Assembly (NCBI RefSeq): GCF_023856365.1
Contig: NC_064553.1
Location: forward strand, 19,431,453 to 19,495,452
Direction: 5' to 3'
Length of the DNA stretch: 64,000 bases
Origin: Brienomyrus brachyistius
Lineage: Eukaryota > Chordata > Actinopteri > Osteoglossiformes > Mormyridae
The notes beneath the pieces were generated by a model, which was not told where the DNA came from, did not search any database, and was given only the letters and a program-made list of their open reading frames with translations. Of the stretch, positions 1-10,087 are shown in pieces. Positions within the stretch are counted from its first letter, which is position 1. Each line of letters opens with the position of its first letter. The translations under genes and the position numbers were made by a program.

Positions 1-286
1 TTCTATTGTCTATCTCAAGGCAAAACAAAAACAGCTTGGGGAGGAAGTAGCTCCATAGATGCGTTCAGTCATTCTGTATTCCACTTCCTTCAAGCCTCCA
101 TTAAGCCACTAGAGGAAACACAGGAAGTCAGAGTCCCTGGCTCGTACCATAACTTGCTAAAACATTACTTTTACCAGCCATCATCATAGCAGGCTTGTAA
201 ACCTGGTCAGTACTCCCACCAAGCTGTTTGGAAGATCTTGGTCCTGGATTAACTGATTGTTCAGTGAAACTCCCTGATATGTTGCA

Positions 287-1094
287 GTGCAGTCAAAGAC
301 AACTCTGATGTGGGATGTACCATACCTCTCCATCCTTGCCTTTAAGACTTCCCATAGGCACCCTTACTGCTTAGCTCTTTGCTATAAAGTCCTGCATGAA
401 AGCCTTGTAGTCCATCTAGAACTCTGGATTTATAAGGAGTTTCTTTTTGAGATTGATGGCTCGCTGCTCTGCTACACTGCGATTGTTGGGTATCTTTATT
501 GGCTGATACAATATCCATCAATGAGCTGAACAGACTGTTTCACAGATGCATGAACTTCCGATGCTCCTGTGACAGCTCTGTTTTATCTTCACAGCTGTGC
601 TCTGAGAAGTCAGAATTAAAATGCTGAGTTCACAACTCTTCAGTGCTTGGTACAGATATGCTGTTTGTGGTGAAACTTTGCAATCCTTTCCCGGTGTACT
701 GAAGTTCATTCTCTCTCCTGATGAGACCATTTACTATCCATCCAATAGCTAATCTGACCACATTTGGACCATCACATTGGTTGTTGATAACTTGCCGTGG
801 TTCTGTTGCCTTGTGAGCACTGGCACCTATCAGCAGGCCGATCTCTACCTTCATACATGGAAGGTGTACCTGTTCAAGGTAAGTCCATTTCTGCAGATCT
901 CTCTGCTGTGGAATATTCTGCTGCTTGGCAAAAATTTCTGCCTGTGTAAATGTTGAAGGCAGGTTGGTGTAATTTTCCTCTCCAAGTCCACTGACTTCTA
1001 GGACTGACAGGATATAACTATACAGAGGCCTTTCCTGAACCACAGTACAGAGCAAAATCTCCATCTTGCTACCTCTAAGGTTTAGCATTCTCAT
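287..1094 (-). pseudogene. BEL/Pao retrotransposon pol remnant (A17 protease-linked region)
   Basis: An open minus-strand frame at 630-1094 (154 aa) reads like the aspartic-peptidase A17 to reverse-transcriptase linker of fish BEL/Pao polyproteins. It contains short blocks such as MEILLCTVVQERPLYSYIL, LPSTFTQAEI and EIGLLIGASAHKA, followed by a GW..NG-type segment (IGWIVNGLIRRE). Downstream, towards position 1, the same strand continues as broken frames (for example 518-730), as expected for the decayed start of the RT. No intact RT catalytic motif is visible and the element runs off the window edge. The gag pieces at 1254-2036 and 3525-3782 lie on the same strand in the expected gag-to-pol order, so this is one copy. 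Seen: the motifs and the strand order. Family assignment is from knowledge of BEL/Pao proteins. Non-functional. Confidence 0.75.
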
Positions 1095-1253
1095 GGCTTT
1101 CTGAAAATGTTGAATAAAAATGTTGAACTACCTAAAGGTAAATGTTTCCACTGTCTGTGTATCTCTGTTAGACTTACACCTTACAGGAACAATGGACAAA
1201 ACACAATCTCTGATTCTGCCACTATTATTTGCATGTCTCCTGTCCTATTAATC

Positions 1254-1484
1254 CTACAGCATTGGTGGTCTGATTCTTAGATGGATTGCTGATACATTTT
1301 CTTTCTCATGCATGTGCAAAATGCTTGGATGTTTGACATGTGAGGTATATTCATTCAATCTTCTCATGCAATCCTTACTTAAGTGACCATGTGTAAGACA
1401 ACCAAAGCAGAGACCTTTATATTTCAAAAATTCTGTCTTATTCTTGTGCATCTGCTTCTTGATGTTCTCACAGTATTCAAGCAT
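1254..1484 (-). pseudogene. BEL/Pao gag 3' part with CCHC zinc knuckle
   Basis: The minus-strand frame contains CFGCLTHGHLSKDC, a C-x2-C-x4-H-x4-C zinc knuckle as found in retroelement nucleocapsids. Nearby residues (KYKGLCFGC...KDCMRR) match the usual context of the BEL/Pao gag zinc finger. It lies between the gag body (1624-2036) and the pol remnant (287-1094). Stop codons and frame changes separate it from both, so it is a relic. Confidence 0.72.
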
Positions 1485-1623
1485 GTGCTGCTTTTCACAG
1501 AACGCACATGCCTCCTAAGATGCAAAGATTCAGTCTTGCCACTTTTGTTTGACTGCAAATCTGTCTATTTTCTGGGACAATACTTGAAACAATACTGCCT
1601 TTTGCAGTTCTTTTTTTTGCAGA

Positions 1624-2036
1624 CTAGGTAGAAACACCCTCTTCCTTTTCACTGGCAGGTGTGCTGGCTTCCTGAAGGTTGCCAAGCAAAGAGTCTGCCG
1701 CAACCTTAACTTGTCGCTCTGTATAATTAACTAGGTCTGCAAACCTTGCCCTTGTTCCTTGTCTCCTGCATTTCAAATGCCACAGGTCTCCACATTTTCT
1801 TTCAACTTTTAAGGCAGTTTGGAAGGTATGGCATTCATATTTGTGGGGTTGTCTATTTCCTCTATGTAGTGGACATCCAGTGTGGTGTTTTGGCAACCAA
1901 TGAAGAAGTGCATAAACATTCAAGCCCTTAGCATCTTCTGGCTTTATCTGTGGCCACATCATAACCCTCTCAATATAAACTGATGCTATTTTCAACTCAC
2001 CACTGTAATGTTGATGGAGTAGTAGTCTGGCTTCTC
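1624..2036 (-). pseudogene. BEL/Pao gag body remnant
   Basis: The minus-strand translation carries ARLLLHQHYSGELKIASVYIE, then WPQIKPEDAKGLNVYALL, and further on RARFADLVNYTERQVKVAADSLLG. These are the spaced blocks of fish BEL/Pao gag (the DUF1759-type region and the stretch after it). The upstream boundary at about 2037 is abrupt: on the far side the same strand reads mariner transposase, so the mariner sequence joins gag here. The missing preceding gag residues reappear at 3525-3782. Confidence 0.75.
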
Positions 2037-3030
2037 TGGAACCCACGTTTTTGGATGGCAGCCTGTGATTGATGTGACATGTGATCCGGCGCATTGTCAT
2101 GAAGAAGCTGCACACCTGCTGTAAGTTTTCTTTGTCTTTTTGCCTTGATTAAGTCCCAAAAAGTGATCATTGTGTTCTCATAACTCTCTCCAGTTATGGT
2201 TGTCTTATGTGGCATGAACTCCAGAAGCAAAAGTCCTTCAATATCCCAGAAGACAGCTGCCATGACTTTGCCTGCAGATGTTTCTGCCTTGAACCTTTTT
2301 GGGGTGGGGGATGACTTGTGCTTCCACTTCATTGACTCCATTTTGGACTCATCTCTGTGATAGACCCAAGTCTCATCTCCAGTCACCAAACGATGAAAAT
2401 AATTCACTTGGTCTTCATGGGACATCTCCAAGTTCTCCTGAGAGCACTGAAGCCTTGTGGCCTTCAGACATGGCATCAGCATTCTTGGAGCCCATCTTGC
2501 AATGACCTTTGACATGCCCAACGTTTCATGAATTATTTTCCAAACTGTACCTGCTGAGATGCCCATTCCATCAGCTATTCGGGGAACCTTAAGTCATCTG
2601 TCTAACAAAATTAAATCCTCAACTTTCACGCACATTTCTGTGGAAGATGTTTCCACTGGCCGTCCAGTGTGAGGGTCATCTTCAATGGACTCTCTACCCC
2701 ACTGAAACTGCTTGCTCCAAAATTTTACTTGGTAGGATGATGGGGCAGACTCACCATAAACTGCAATCATGAGTTCACATATCTCCTTTGGCTTTTTCTC
2801 TTCTTTTGTGAGAAACTTTATCACTGATCATTGCTCCAAATCTAGCATTTTCTTACTTAATTCGTATGAGGACTCTTTGGACATCCTGTCTCTTGAAATG
2901 TTAGACTGCCACTGAGCCACAACTGTGCATGAGTAACCGTAAGACATGTGACAACATGCCCAGACTTGTTTCAACATGCTTGCTCCTTTCTTTCATACCC
3001 AGGTAGATAAATTATTGAACGCCCCTCGTA
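2037..3030 (-). mobile_element. mariner transposon remnant (transposase pseudogene)
   Basis: Minus-strand frames 2594-2824 and about 2040-2566 give a mariner-type transposase in two pieces. The first has the N-terminal helix-turn-helix region (IKFLTKEEKKPKEICELM... FWSKQFQWGRESIEDDP.TGRP). The second has the catalytic-domain blocks TGDETWVYH and LLHDNAPDH, which carry the first two acidic residues of the D,D34D triad, plus MKWKHK and KVMAAVFWD. The third aspartate block is missing because the sequence stops at about 2037, where BEL/Pao gag resumes. A frame break lies between 2566 and 2594. A terminal-inverted-repeat-like end (minus strand, starting TACGAGGGGCGTTCAATAA) ends at the TA at 3029-3030. 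The other end is lost. Dead, 3'-truncated copy. Confidence 0.82.
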
Positions 3031-3524
3031 CTTTGCACATGCACACAACATGTTGAATTTATATTTTTCTTAATGGTAATATAAATTATTATTCTGACAT
3101 TCCCTGCATACGTACCACAGCAGTGAAGTTTGTGTCCATTTCTCTTTATTTTACAAATTGAGAGCCTGCTCACCAGATTGCCAACTTTGGTCAGCTGACT
3201 GGTGTGAGATTTTCAATTCGAGACAAGTCTACACTCACATGCACACCCATTTACATGTATGTAACAGGTTATTTACCTTGTAAATAGTCTGTAGGTTTTG
3301 CAAAGTACCCCAACCCTCGTCAGAAGCATCCATGCTAGTAAAGTGAACACTAGTGAATCGATGTTATGCAGTGTGCCCAGAGCTGCGCATACGCAAATTT
3401 GGAGTGCAGCAGGCGTTCTTCCACTGAGGTGTACAATGACATCAAATGTATCATAAACATTCAAGTGGTCATGTCCATTAGTACACATGCGGAGAAATAT
3501 GAACCAGCCTTAAAGTCTCATGTG
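3031..3524. other. unassigned spacer between mariner end and gag
   Basis: This stretch of about 490 bp sits between the mariner terminal repeat and the next BEL/Pao gag segment. I see no long frame with recognisable protein and no clear terminal repeats. It was probably carried in with, or next to, the mariner insertion, because gag sequence flanks the whole 2037-3524 block on both sides. Confidence 0.4.
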
Positions 3525-3782
3525 TTAACAGCTTCTTACCAGAGTTTGTGACTCTCCACTGGTGTCCTGCTCCAGAAAGAAGAGCTTGTCTTTGTCATTC
3601 TGTATTTTGCTGTCAATAGCATTATAAAAAGGTTTCAGAGACTTGTGTGTAAGCGGATGTTCAGTAAACGCACTAATGTCTCTTTTGGATAAGAGACACG
3701 TTATGTCAGTTATTTTGTTTTGATGGTGCATAACTTGATAGATACTGTCACCTTCAGTTCCTGGATCGCTGTCTGTTATCAT
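3525..3782 (-). pseudogene. BEL/Pao gag N-terminal part
   Basis: An 85-codon open frame includes KRDISAFTEHPLTHKSL, then AIDSKIQNDKDKLFFLEQDTSG and QTLVRSC. This matches the conserved start of BEL/Pao gag (the P.F.GDPL.Y.SF...FE.AIESK....D.LYFLEQ...G....LVRSC pattern). It directly precedes, in protein order, the gag block at 1624-2036. The 1.5 kb between them is the mariner and spacer insertion. No LTR was recognised beyond 3782. Confidence 0.72.
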
Positions 3783-4472
3783 GTGGGGGTCTAGCTGTGT
3801 GCATCTGATGACAAAAGCATGTAGGATACACAGGTCCCATGTTTCTAACTGTAGTGTCAGTTATTTGATAATCATGCTTGCAGTGAGGCAGTTTTAGATT
3901 TAGATTTGCCAAATATCTCTAAAAACAGAAGTCTGACAACCATTGATAGTACACTTTATAATATGAAAAATTTTAAGTTTTCAATAAGATAATGAAATTA
4001 TTGCACATTACAATATTTTTATTCTATGCCTCCTTCTGGCAATTTTTTTAATTAAAAATCTAAATCCAGTAACCTCAGGTTCCATGTGAACATTTTAGCT
4101 CTCCATTCTAGGATACTGTGCAACCTCACAACCTAAACTTACCATGGTTTATAACCAGGAAGCTATAAGTTTCTATTAAAATCAGTCATCATACTTTCAT
4201 CTCATTTGGGTAATGATACTGCATGCGTTAACGCTATCAATTAAATAATAATGTGTTATGTAAGGTATAATTGACGACGGGCCGCGAAGCGGAGTGGCCT
4301 TTACACCTCGGGTGTGCATTATTTTTCTAATAATTCAACGGTCCGGAGTCAATTATTCCGCTTATACTACGGTTGCCACACCTCAAGACATCGATCAGAT
4401 GATATATTTCAAGGGATTCGTCCGGTTTTTCTACTTAAATCACTATTGTGAGTAGGATTATTTCTTCCGCAT
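3783..4472. other. no gene; AT-rich, then a short GC-rich repeat-like block
   Basis: 3783-4260 is AT-rich with nothing recognisable. 4265-4400 is a GC-richer block. A related stretch, in rearranged order and containing CAACGGTCC and CGTAGTATAAG, appears at about 5845-5870 on the far side of the LINE. The LINE at 4473-5260 may therefore have inserted into an older, unnamed dispersed repeat. Confidence 0.35.
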
Positions 4473-5260
4473 CTGGCAGATGAAATTTAACGTCGATAAA
4501 TGTAAGGTACTCCATCTAGGGAGCAGAAATATAAAGTACAGGTATTTCATGGGTGTCACTGAAATAAAGGTAGCTGATCATGAGAAAGACCTTGGTGTGT
4601 ATGTTGATGCTTCCATGTCCCATTCTCGCCAGTGTGGGGAAGCAATAAAAAAGGCCAATAGGATGTTGGGGTATATCTCCAGGTGTGTGGAGTTTAAGTC
4701 AAGGGAGGTAATGCTAAGATTATACAATTCCTTGGTGAGACCTCACCTAGAATATTGTGTGCAGGTTTGGTCACCATATCTTAAAAAGGACATTGTGGCC
4801 TTAGAAAAGGTGCAGCGTAGGGCCACAAAAATGATTCCTGGTCTTAGAGGAATGTCATACGAGGAACGGTTACTTGAGCTAAATCTGTTCAGTCTCAAGC
4901 AAAGGAGATTGAGGGGGGACATGATCCAGGTATATAAGATTCTAACAGGTTTGGATGCTGTTCAACCAAATAGTTACTTCAGCATTAGTTTAAATACACG
5001 AACTCGTGGCCATAGGTGGAAATTAGCGGGAGAACATTTCAAGCTGGATTTAAGGAAGCACTTCTTTACGCAGCGTGTAGTCAGAGTATGGAATAGCCTT
5101 CCTGATAATGTAGTGCAAGCTGAATCCTTGGGTTCCTTTAAATCAGAGCTAGATAAGATTTTAACGACTCTGAGCTATTAGTTTAGTTCTCCCCAAGCGA
5201 GCTTGACGGGCCGAATGGCCTCCTCTCGTTTGTATAGTTCTTATGTTCTTATGTTCTTAT
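4473..5260 (+). mobile_element. CR1-like LINE, 5'-truncated copy 1
   Basis: An open frame at 4480-5181 (233 aa) is the C-terminal part of a CR1-clade non-LTR retrotransposon reverse transcriptase. It begins MKFNVDKCKVLHLG and continues through KDLGVYVD, RPHLEYCVQVWSPYLKKD, KVQRRATKMIPGL, YKILTGLDAVQPN and FFTQRVVRVWNSLPDNVV, to the end of the protein. The 3' UTR is short and ends in copies of an 8-bp unit (TTATGTTC), the microsatellite-like tail expected for CR1 elements. The RT catalytic part is absent by 5' truncation. The frame is uninterrupted and nearly identical to the copies at 21612-23145 and 29184-29823, so the insertion is fairly young. Confidence 0.9.
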
Positions 5261-5914
5261 CTCATCCAACGACTCTTTTGCTAGTTCCAAAACGTCATTG
5301 TAAAGCTGGCAATGGAGGCTTGAGCCGTTGATATCAGACTAATGCAGTTAATAATGAAGTTATTAGAAAGAGAGCGAGAGAGACAGAGACACAGAGAAAG
5401 AGAAACAGAGAGAGAGAGAGAGAGCTTGTATGAATTAGGCTACCTCTGTGTGTCCCTCAAGTGTTCTGAAGCACCGTCTCTCAACTGTAAGTCTGCTTTA
5501 AGATGCAGCACTGTTCTTACCTCGCTAGTGAGAAATGTCATGTGTAGCCTTTAAGTTGGTTCACTAGGCTAACTAATACTGCTGCAGCACAGTTGTTGAA
5601 AGTTTCATATTCACCGTAAATATTAAAATTTACTTTCGGAAAATCGTCTGTCATGTTGTTTTTGTTAGTCCTGTGTGCTGTATAGGTACTGTATGCTATT
5701 TTCCGTTATTACAGTTAACTATGTGAAGTGATATGGAACTGTAATGCGGTCAAGAGAGCTGCCTGGAACTACGTTCGCCGTGCGTTTCCCTGAAAATAAT
5801 TGCACACCTCATAACGTTCGTCAGCCAATCAGATTCAAGCATTCAACGGTCCCGTAGTATAAGTTTTTATAATTAAAGCAATATGTTAACACAATAAATT
5901 TACCAGCCCTAATT
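5261..5914. other. no gene; contains a GA-rich simple repeat
   Basis: Apart from the purine-rich tract at 5366-5425, this holds no coding exon I can support. Confidence 0.4.
5366..5425 (+). repeat. (GA)n-rich simple repeat
   Basis: Imperfect GAGA/GACA tract of about 60 bp. The short frame across it is low-complexity (RERERQRHRERE) and is not a gene. Confidence 0.85.
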
Positions 5915-6191
5915 TTAAGTGTGTGTGTGTGTGTGTGTTTCTGTGGGTTTGCATAGGTCACATTAGAGGAATGGTCCCCAAAGTGTAGTAAAACCTGAAA
6001 TTTACATACTTTTGGGGACATCTTTTGAGGTCCCCATTTGGATAACCTCAGTTATATAGAAACTGTGAATGCAATCAATAAAGTTAAAATGCCAAAAGTC
6101 TTGTATTTGGGTTATGGTTAAGGTTAGGGATGGGTAGAGGTTAAGGGTGTCGTGATTGGGATTAGGGTTTTTCCCATAGAAATGAATGGAA
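5915..6191. repeat. dispersed fish repeat with (GT)n and TTAGGG-like core
   Basis: Starts with a GT dinucleotide run (5920-5938). It holds the GGTCCCC and TTTTGAGGTCCCCATTTGG blocks and a GGTTAGG/GGTTAAGG-rich core (6110-6170), then CCCATAGAAATGAATGGAAGG. This combination is a familiar non-autonomous repeat in teleost genomes. The right end is cut by the SINE starting at 6192. Confidence 0.55.
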
Positions 6192-6549
6192 GGCGGGGCG
6201 GCATGCTGGTGCAGTGGTTAACACTGTTACCTCACACCTCTAGGTCCCAGGTTCAAGTCTCCACCTGGGTCACATGTGTGCGGAGTTTGCATGTTCTCCC
6301 CATGTCGTCGTGGGGTTTCCTCCGGGTACTCCAGTTTCCCCCCACAGTCCAAAGACATGCTGAGGCTAATTGGAGTTGCTAAATTGCCCGTAGGTGTGCA
6401 TGTGTGAGTGAATGGTGTGTGAGTGTGCTCTGCGATGGGCTGGCCCCCCATCCTGGGTTGTTCCCTGCTTCGTGCCCATTGCTTCTGGGATAGGCTCCGG
6501 ACCCCCTGCGACCCAGTAGGATAAGTAGTTTGGAAAATGGATGGATGGA
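6192..6549 (+). repeat. tRNA-derived SINE-like repeat, copy A
   Basis: Starts GGCGGGGCGGCATG. It contains an A-box-like TGGTGCAGTGG (about 6208-6218) and a B-box-like GGTTCAAGTCT about 40 bp later, matching RNA polymerase III internal promoter consensuses. A conserved body follows, ending in an ATGGATGG tail (about 6537-6547). Other copies are at 28768-28857 (3' end only), 30632-30965 and 47193-47544 (minus strand). The tail resembles an L2-type LINE 3' end, as expected for a LINE-mobilised SINE. Confidence 0.75.
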
Positions 6550-7333
6550 AAAGACCATATATGCCATTACTGTATCTCTTACAGTTCTCAACCTTATGTC
6601 ATATACGATTCTGGTCATATTGCAAACGAGAAATACAAAGGATATAAACATTTAAACATATATAAAAAAAAAAGTATTATAAATGAGGTTTTCAAACATG
6701 GACATACACAATATGCACAAAGGAATAGAAGTAACCACCTAACTGTTGGGGAAAGATTCTGCAGTGTAAGGTGCAATAAATGAATAATATAATCATACTG
6801 TCAGACCAACATGTCACAACCAGAACTTGGAGCATTCAGGTAAAATCACAATTTATTAACTTTCAAATTTCTAGGTTATCCATCCAGTACTTCTGGAAAT
6901 TGTCTAAGTTGGTGAGTGTGTGAGGAGTACAGATTAGATGGGCGGACCAAAAGCAGCACTGTCCAGGGAATACAGTGCTGTTGTTTCTAGTCTTACAATG
7001 TTACTTTTACTTGCATTTAAGTACAGCAAAGTTAGACAGCTTGAAGATCCTTTGGAGCTCGCTCTGTGGTTTTTGTCTAATAGCACTTACCTGAGGCGTG
7101 CATGTGTGAGGCTGGTTCATGAAGGTTAGGAGCAGGTTCTGTCTAGGTCATGCCTTGTCCATTTAAGTGAGTATGCTGAGGTCTTTCAATGTTGATAATA
7201 GTAGCATCAGTTGAATTTCCATTTCTGTAGAAAAACGCACAACACCTCAACCTATACTATAATTTCAGTTACAATGATTGTTATGCCTTTTGATCGGTTG
7301 AATTATTTAAACATTTATTCATCTCTGTCTCAG
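6550..7333. other. xpr1: probable xpr1 intron, nothing recognised
   Basis: No exon of the preceding xpr1 coding sequence could be found here. It is AT-rich, with short frames only. It ends in a good 3' splice site (TCTCTGTCTCAG, to 7333). Confidence 0.5.
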
Positions 7334-7500
7334 TCAATCAGCACACGGACACCGATGTGTTCTTCTACCTGCTGATCGTCTTCTCGGCGATCAACTCCTG
7401 TTACACCCTGGTTTGGGACCTGAAGATGGACTGGGGGCTGTTTGATCGCAGCGCCGGTGAAAACACATTCCTGAGGGAGGAGATTGTCTACCCACAGAAA
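7334..7500 (+). CDS. xpr1: xpr1 exon (EXS domain)
   Basis: Starts with the last two bases of a split codon after TCTCAG, and ends PQK at a GTAAGA donor. It encodes a transmembrane helix followed by the conserved [10 protein letters not shown] and [15 protein letters not shown] blocks. Confidence 0.95.
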
Positions 7501-10087
7501 GTAAGAGGATAGCACAGCAGAAGAATTTCTTTATACTGGTGCAACACAGCTTGTAGTTTTACACAGTCTGATAGTTATCAGCAGTGTCAGGGTACAGGGT
7601 ACAGGGGGCTGAGTGGGGGCCTCGCCATGTGACTCAAAGTTAGCAGTTGAAATCCCAGGGTCGGCAGAGTTACAATGGGACAAAGACTGAAACTGCTTTC
7701 TCAGTTGTGTGTCAATTTGGATAAAAGTGTAAGTAAATAAATGAAGTTTGATAGCAAACAGTCATTAGCAGGTCTACTGTGACATATTTCTAGGCCTTAA
7801 AACTCTCATCACAGTCCATTTTACATCTTTACCAAAAAACACCATAAGTTTTATTTTTAAATGGTGTTTTCTAATGTTTTTCTGTGTTGTTCTCTCTCTT
7901 CTCTCTACTGCTGTGGATGTGCGTAGGCCTACTACTACTGTGCCATAGTGGAAGATGTCATTCTCCGTTTTGCCTGGACCATTCAGATTTCCCTCACCAC
8001 TTTGAACATTTTTCCATCCGCTTCTGACATCTTATCCACTGTACTGGCGCCACTGGAGGTTTTCAGGTATGATGGACACATGTAGCAGCCAAATTTGTTT
8101 AGATACTGCATTACTTTTAATAATCATAATAATAATGCATTTAATTTAAATTTAACATTTCAAGAACCCAAGGCACCTTACAGTGAGTACAAGTAGACTG
8201 GAATAGTCTGGAAAAAATGAACAGGTAGACTGATTCATCAGAGTAGAGTGTGAAGTAACACCTTGACAGTGCAAACATTGTGCTTCCGCTTATTTCTCTT
8301 CCTCCAGTGTCTTTATTTCTTATTTTCCATCACAACTTTGCTCTTCTGTGCCCAAAAGGCGCTTTGTGTGGAACTTCTTCCGGTTAGAGAACGAGCATCT
8401 TAACAACTGTGGTGAGTTCCGTGCCGTGCGAGACATCTCAGTAGCGCCTCTAAATGCTGACGACCAGACCCTGCTGGAGCAGATGATGGACCAAGAGGAT
8501 GGTGTGCGTAACCGGCAAGGGAAGAAGAGCTGGAAACGTAGCTACAGTGTGTCACTACGACGTCCCCGCCTGGCTTCTCAGTAAGACCTTCTGATATGTA
8601 CTATTATTTTATATATATATTACATGTGCATTTCTTCTATTTCCTACTAGCTAATTAATCTGGGCTTATTGGTTAGGATACTGACCTCTTAACAGAATGT
8701 TAGCATTTCAGTTATGGGATCCATTAATGTTCAGTACTTGAAAACAACCTTTGTTGTGTGTGAGAAAAAAGTTTGTGTTTTAATATAATGAGTTTACCCT
8801 AACCACCCTGTAAAATTAAAATTCTTGTCCGCAGAAACCCATACATATATACACCTTAGCTAACTGTCGTTTTACCATCTACACACAATTGTTTACACAT
8901 ATATTGTGTGAAGCTTTTTTCAGCAAAAGTTACAAAACACTGAGGTAAAGTTTGTTAAACTTCAAGCAAGCAACGTGATTCACTATTCACATGAAAACAC
9001 AAATGAAGCATCAAAATGCCAATGGTTTCCCCAAGTTGACATCACTCGTGAGCTGCGTGACACATAGAGATGTGCATATCCATTTATTTTTTAAAGGAAA
9101 CATCCACAAGCCTTCCATACACTGTGTGATGATACTGAGTGGCTACCTTTTCCTTCACTTGGTATTCCACTGTAGCTTGCAACACTAGGTTATATGGGTT
9201 GCAGCGTTACACCCGATTTTTGACCCAGACGGGCCCAAAAAGAAGGCGTGGCCAGGGAAACCCAGACATATGGTAACCCTAGACCTGCCAATTAACTGTC
9301 AGTACTGTTAAGTCAGTACTCCAGTAAGAGTGTTGAACTCAGTCCCATTGAAATGTCATGGTATGATTTGTAGCGGGCTGCTCAGTGAGACATCCCAAAA
9401 ATATACCTGAACAAACAGAGTTTGGTATGGCAGTTAGTTGGGGTTATGGCACTAGTTAGTGAATATTAGGTTTCGCATACTTTTCACATACTTTTTCTAC
9501 AATAACAATAATACCAATAAATGCTTATCAAATAAAGACATTGTATAAGTCAAAGCACAATGTTTGCACTGGCAGAGTGTACTTTACACTGTCTGTTTAT
9601 TTTCTCTTATTTATTACTGTTTATTAAATCATACATGCAGAAATTCAGATAATTACAAAGGTCTGACAAACTTTTTCTCAATGGTGTACAACTTGAAACA
9701 ACAGTATGATTATTCTTATGAAATTCTTAAACCCATTCAGAATTTTCAAAATTCACCATGTCAATTGGTTACGGCCAGAAATATCAAATTGAATGATTTT
9801 CATTTCTTTGGAAATCTGATTTCTGTCTAAAATTTTATAACCCGTAGTTCTGCCCATTTTATACAGCCTAGCACTGAATCAGCAAAGTTTATGCACTATT
9901 TAAACCTGAAATGCATTTATGCTTCCTGATCCTATCTTACGGTATTAGAGGTAGCTGGGATGTGAAAAGCTGCCTTTGGCGTGTTTTGTTATGAATTGAA
10001 GCTGAAGTAATTGTCTTTTCCCACAGGTCAAAGGTGCGGGACATCAAGGTGTTAATAGAGGACACTGATGATGAGGCATGTGCCTGA
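7334..10087 (+). CDS. xpr1: XPR1 phosphate exporter, C-terminal four exons (gene span, partial)
   Basis: Four exons (7334-7500, 7927-8066, 8359-8580, 10027-10087) join in phase to give the last 195 or so residues of XPR1, the plasma-membrane inorganic-phosphate exporter. Its cytosolic SPX domain senses inositol pyrophosphates and its C-terminal EXS domain is part of the transport core. The visible part covers the end of the EXS domain: a membrane segment ([20 protein letters not shown]), KMDWGLFD and [10 protein letters not shown], a second hydrophobic segment, then [20 protein letters not shown] and the cytosolic tail ending in an acidic DTDDEACA. All junctions are consensus (AG before, GTAAGA/GTATGA/GTAAGA after) and phases agree. 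SPX and the first transmembrane exons lie upstream of the window or were not found. XPR1 is also a known gammaretrovirus receptor, but this is the host gene. Fish carry two xpr1 paralogues and I cannot tell which this is. Confidence 0.95.
7927..8066 (+). CDS. xpr1: xpr1 exon (EXS domain)
   Basis: Begins [20 protein letters not shown] after GCGTAG and ends in a split arginine codon (AG|GTATGA). The middle segment ([21 protein letters not shown]) is hydrophobic and less conserved, as expected for this loop and helix. Confidence 0.95.
8359..8580 (+). CDS. xpr1: xpr1 exon (end of EXS, cytosolic tail)
   Basis: Completes the split arginine and reads [20 protein letters not shown], then [20 protein letters not shown] and a basic tail ([19 protein letters not shown]). 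It ends CA|GTAAGA, phase 2. The acceptor is CCCAAAAG. Confidence 0.95.
8581..10026 (+). other. xpr1: last xpr1 intron, no recognised elements
   Basis: AT-rich, with no ORF resembling a protein and no clear repeat ends. It is bounded by consensus splice sites. Confidence 0.6.
10027..10087 (+). CDS. xpr1: xpr1 terminal coding exon
   Basis: After the TTTTCCCACAG acceptor it encodes [19 protein letters not shown] and a TGA stop at 10085-10087. The conserved acidic C-terminus confirms the frame. It is separated from the previous exon by a 1.4-kb intron in which I recognise no coding sequence. Confidence 0.94.

Noticed and set aside
8348..8358. Possible ATG-initiated gene at the xpr1 exon (frame open from 8348)
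   Set aside because: The codons before 8359 are intron. The AAAG|G acceptor and phase fit xpr1 exon 3 of this window.
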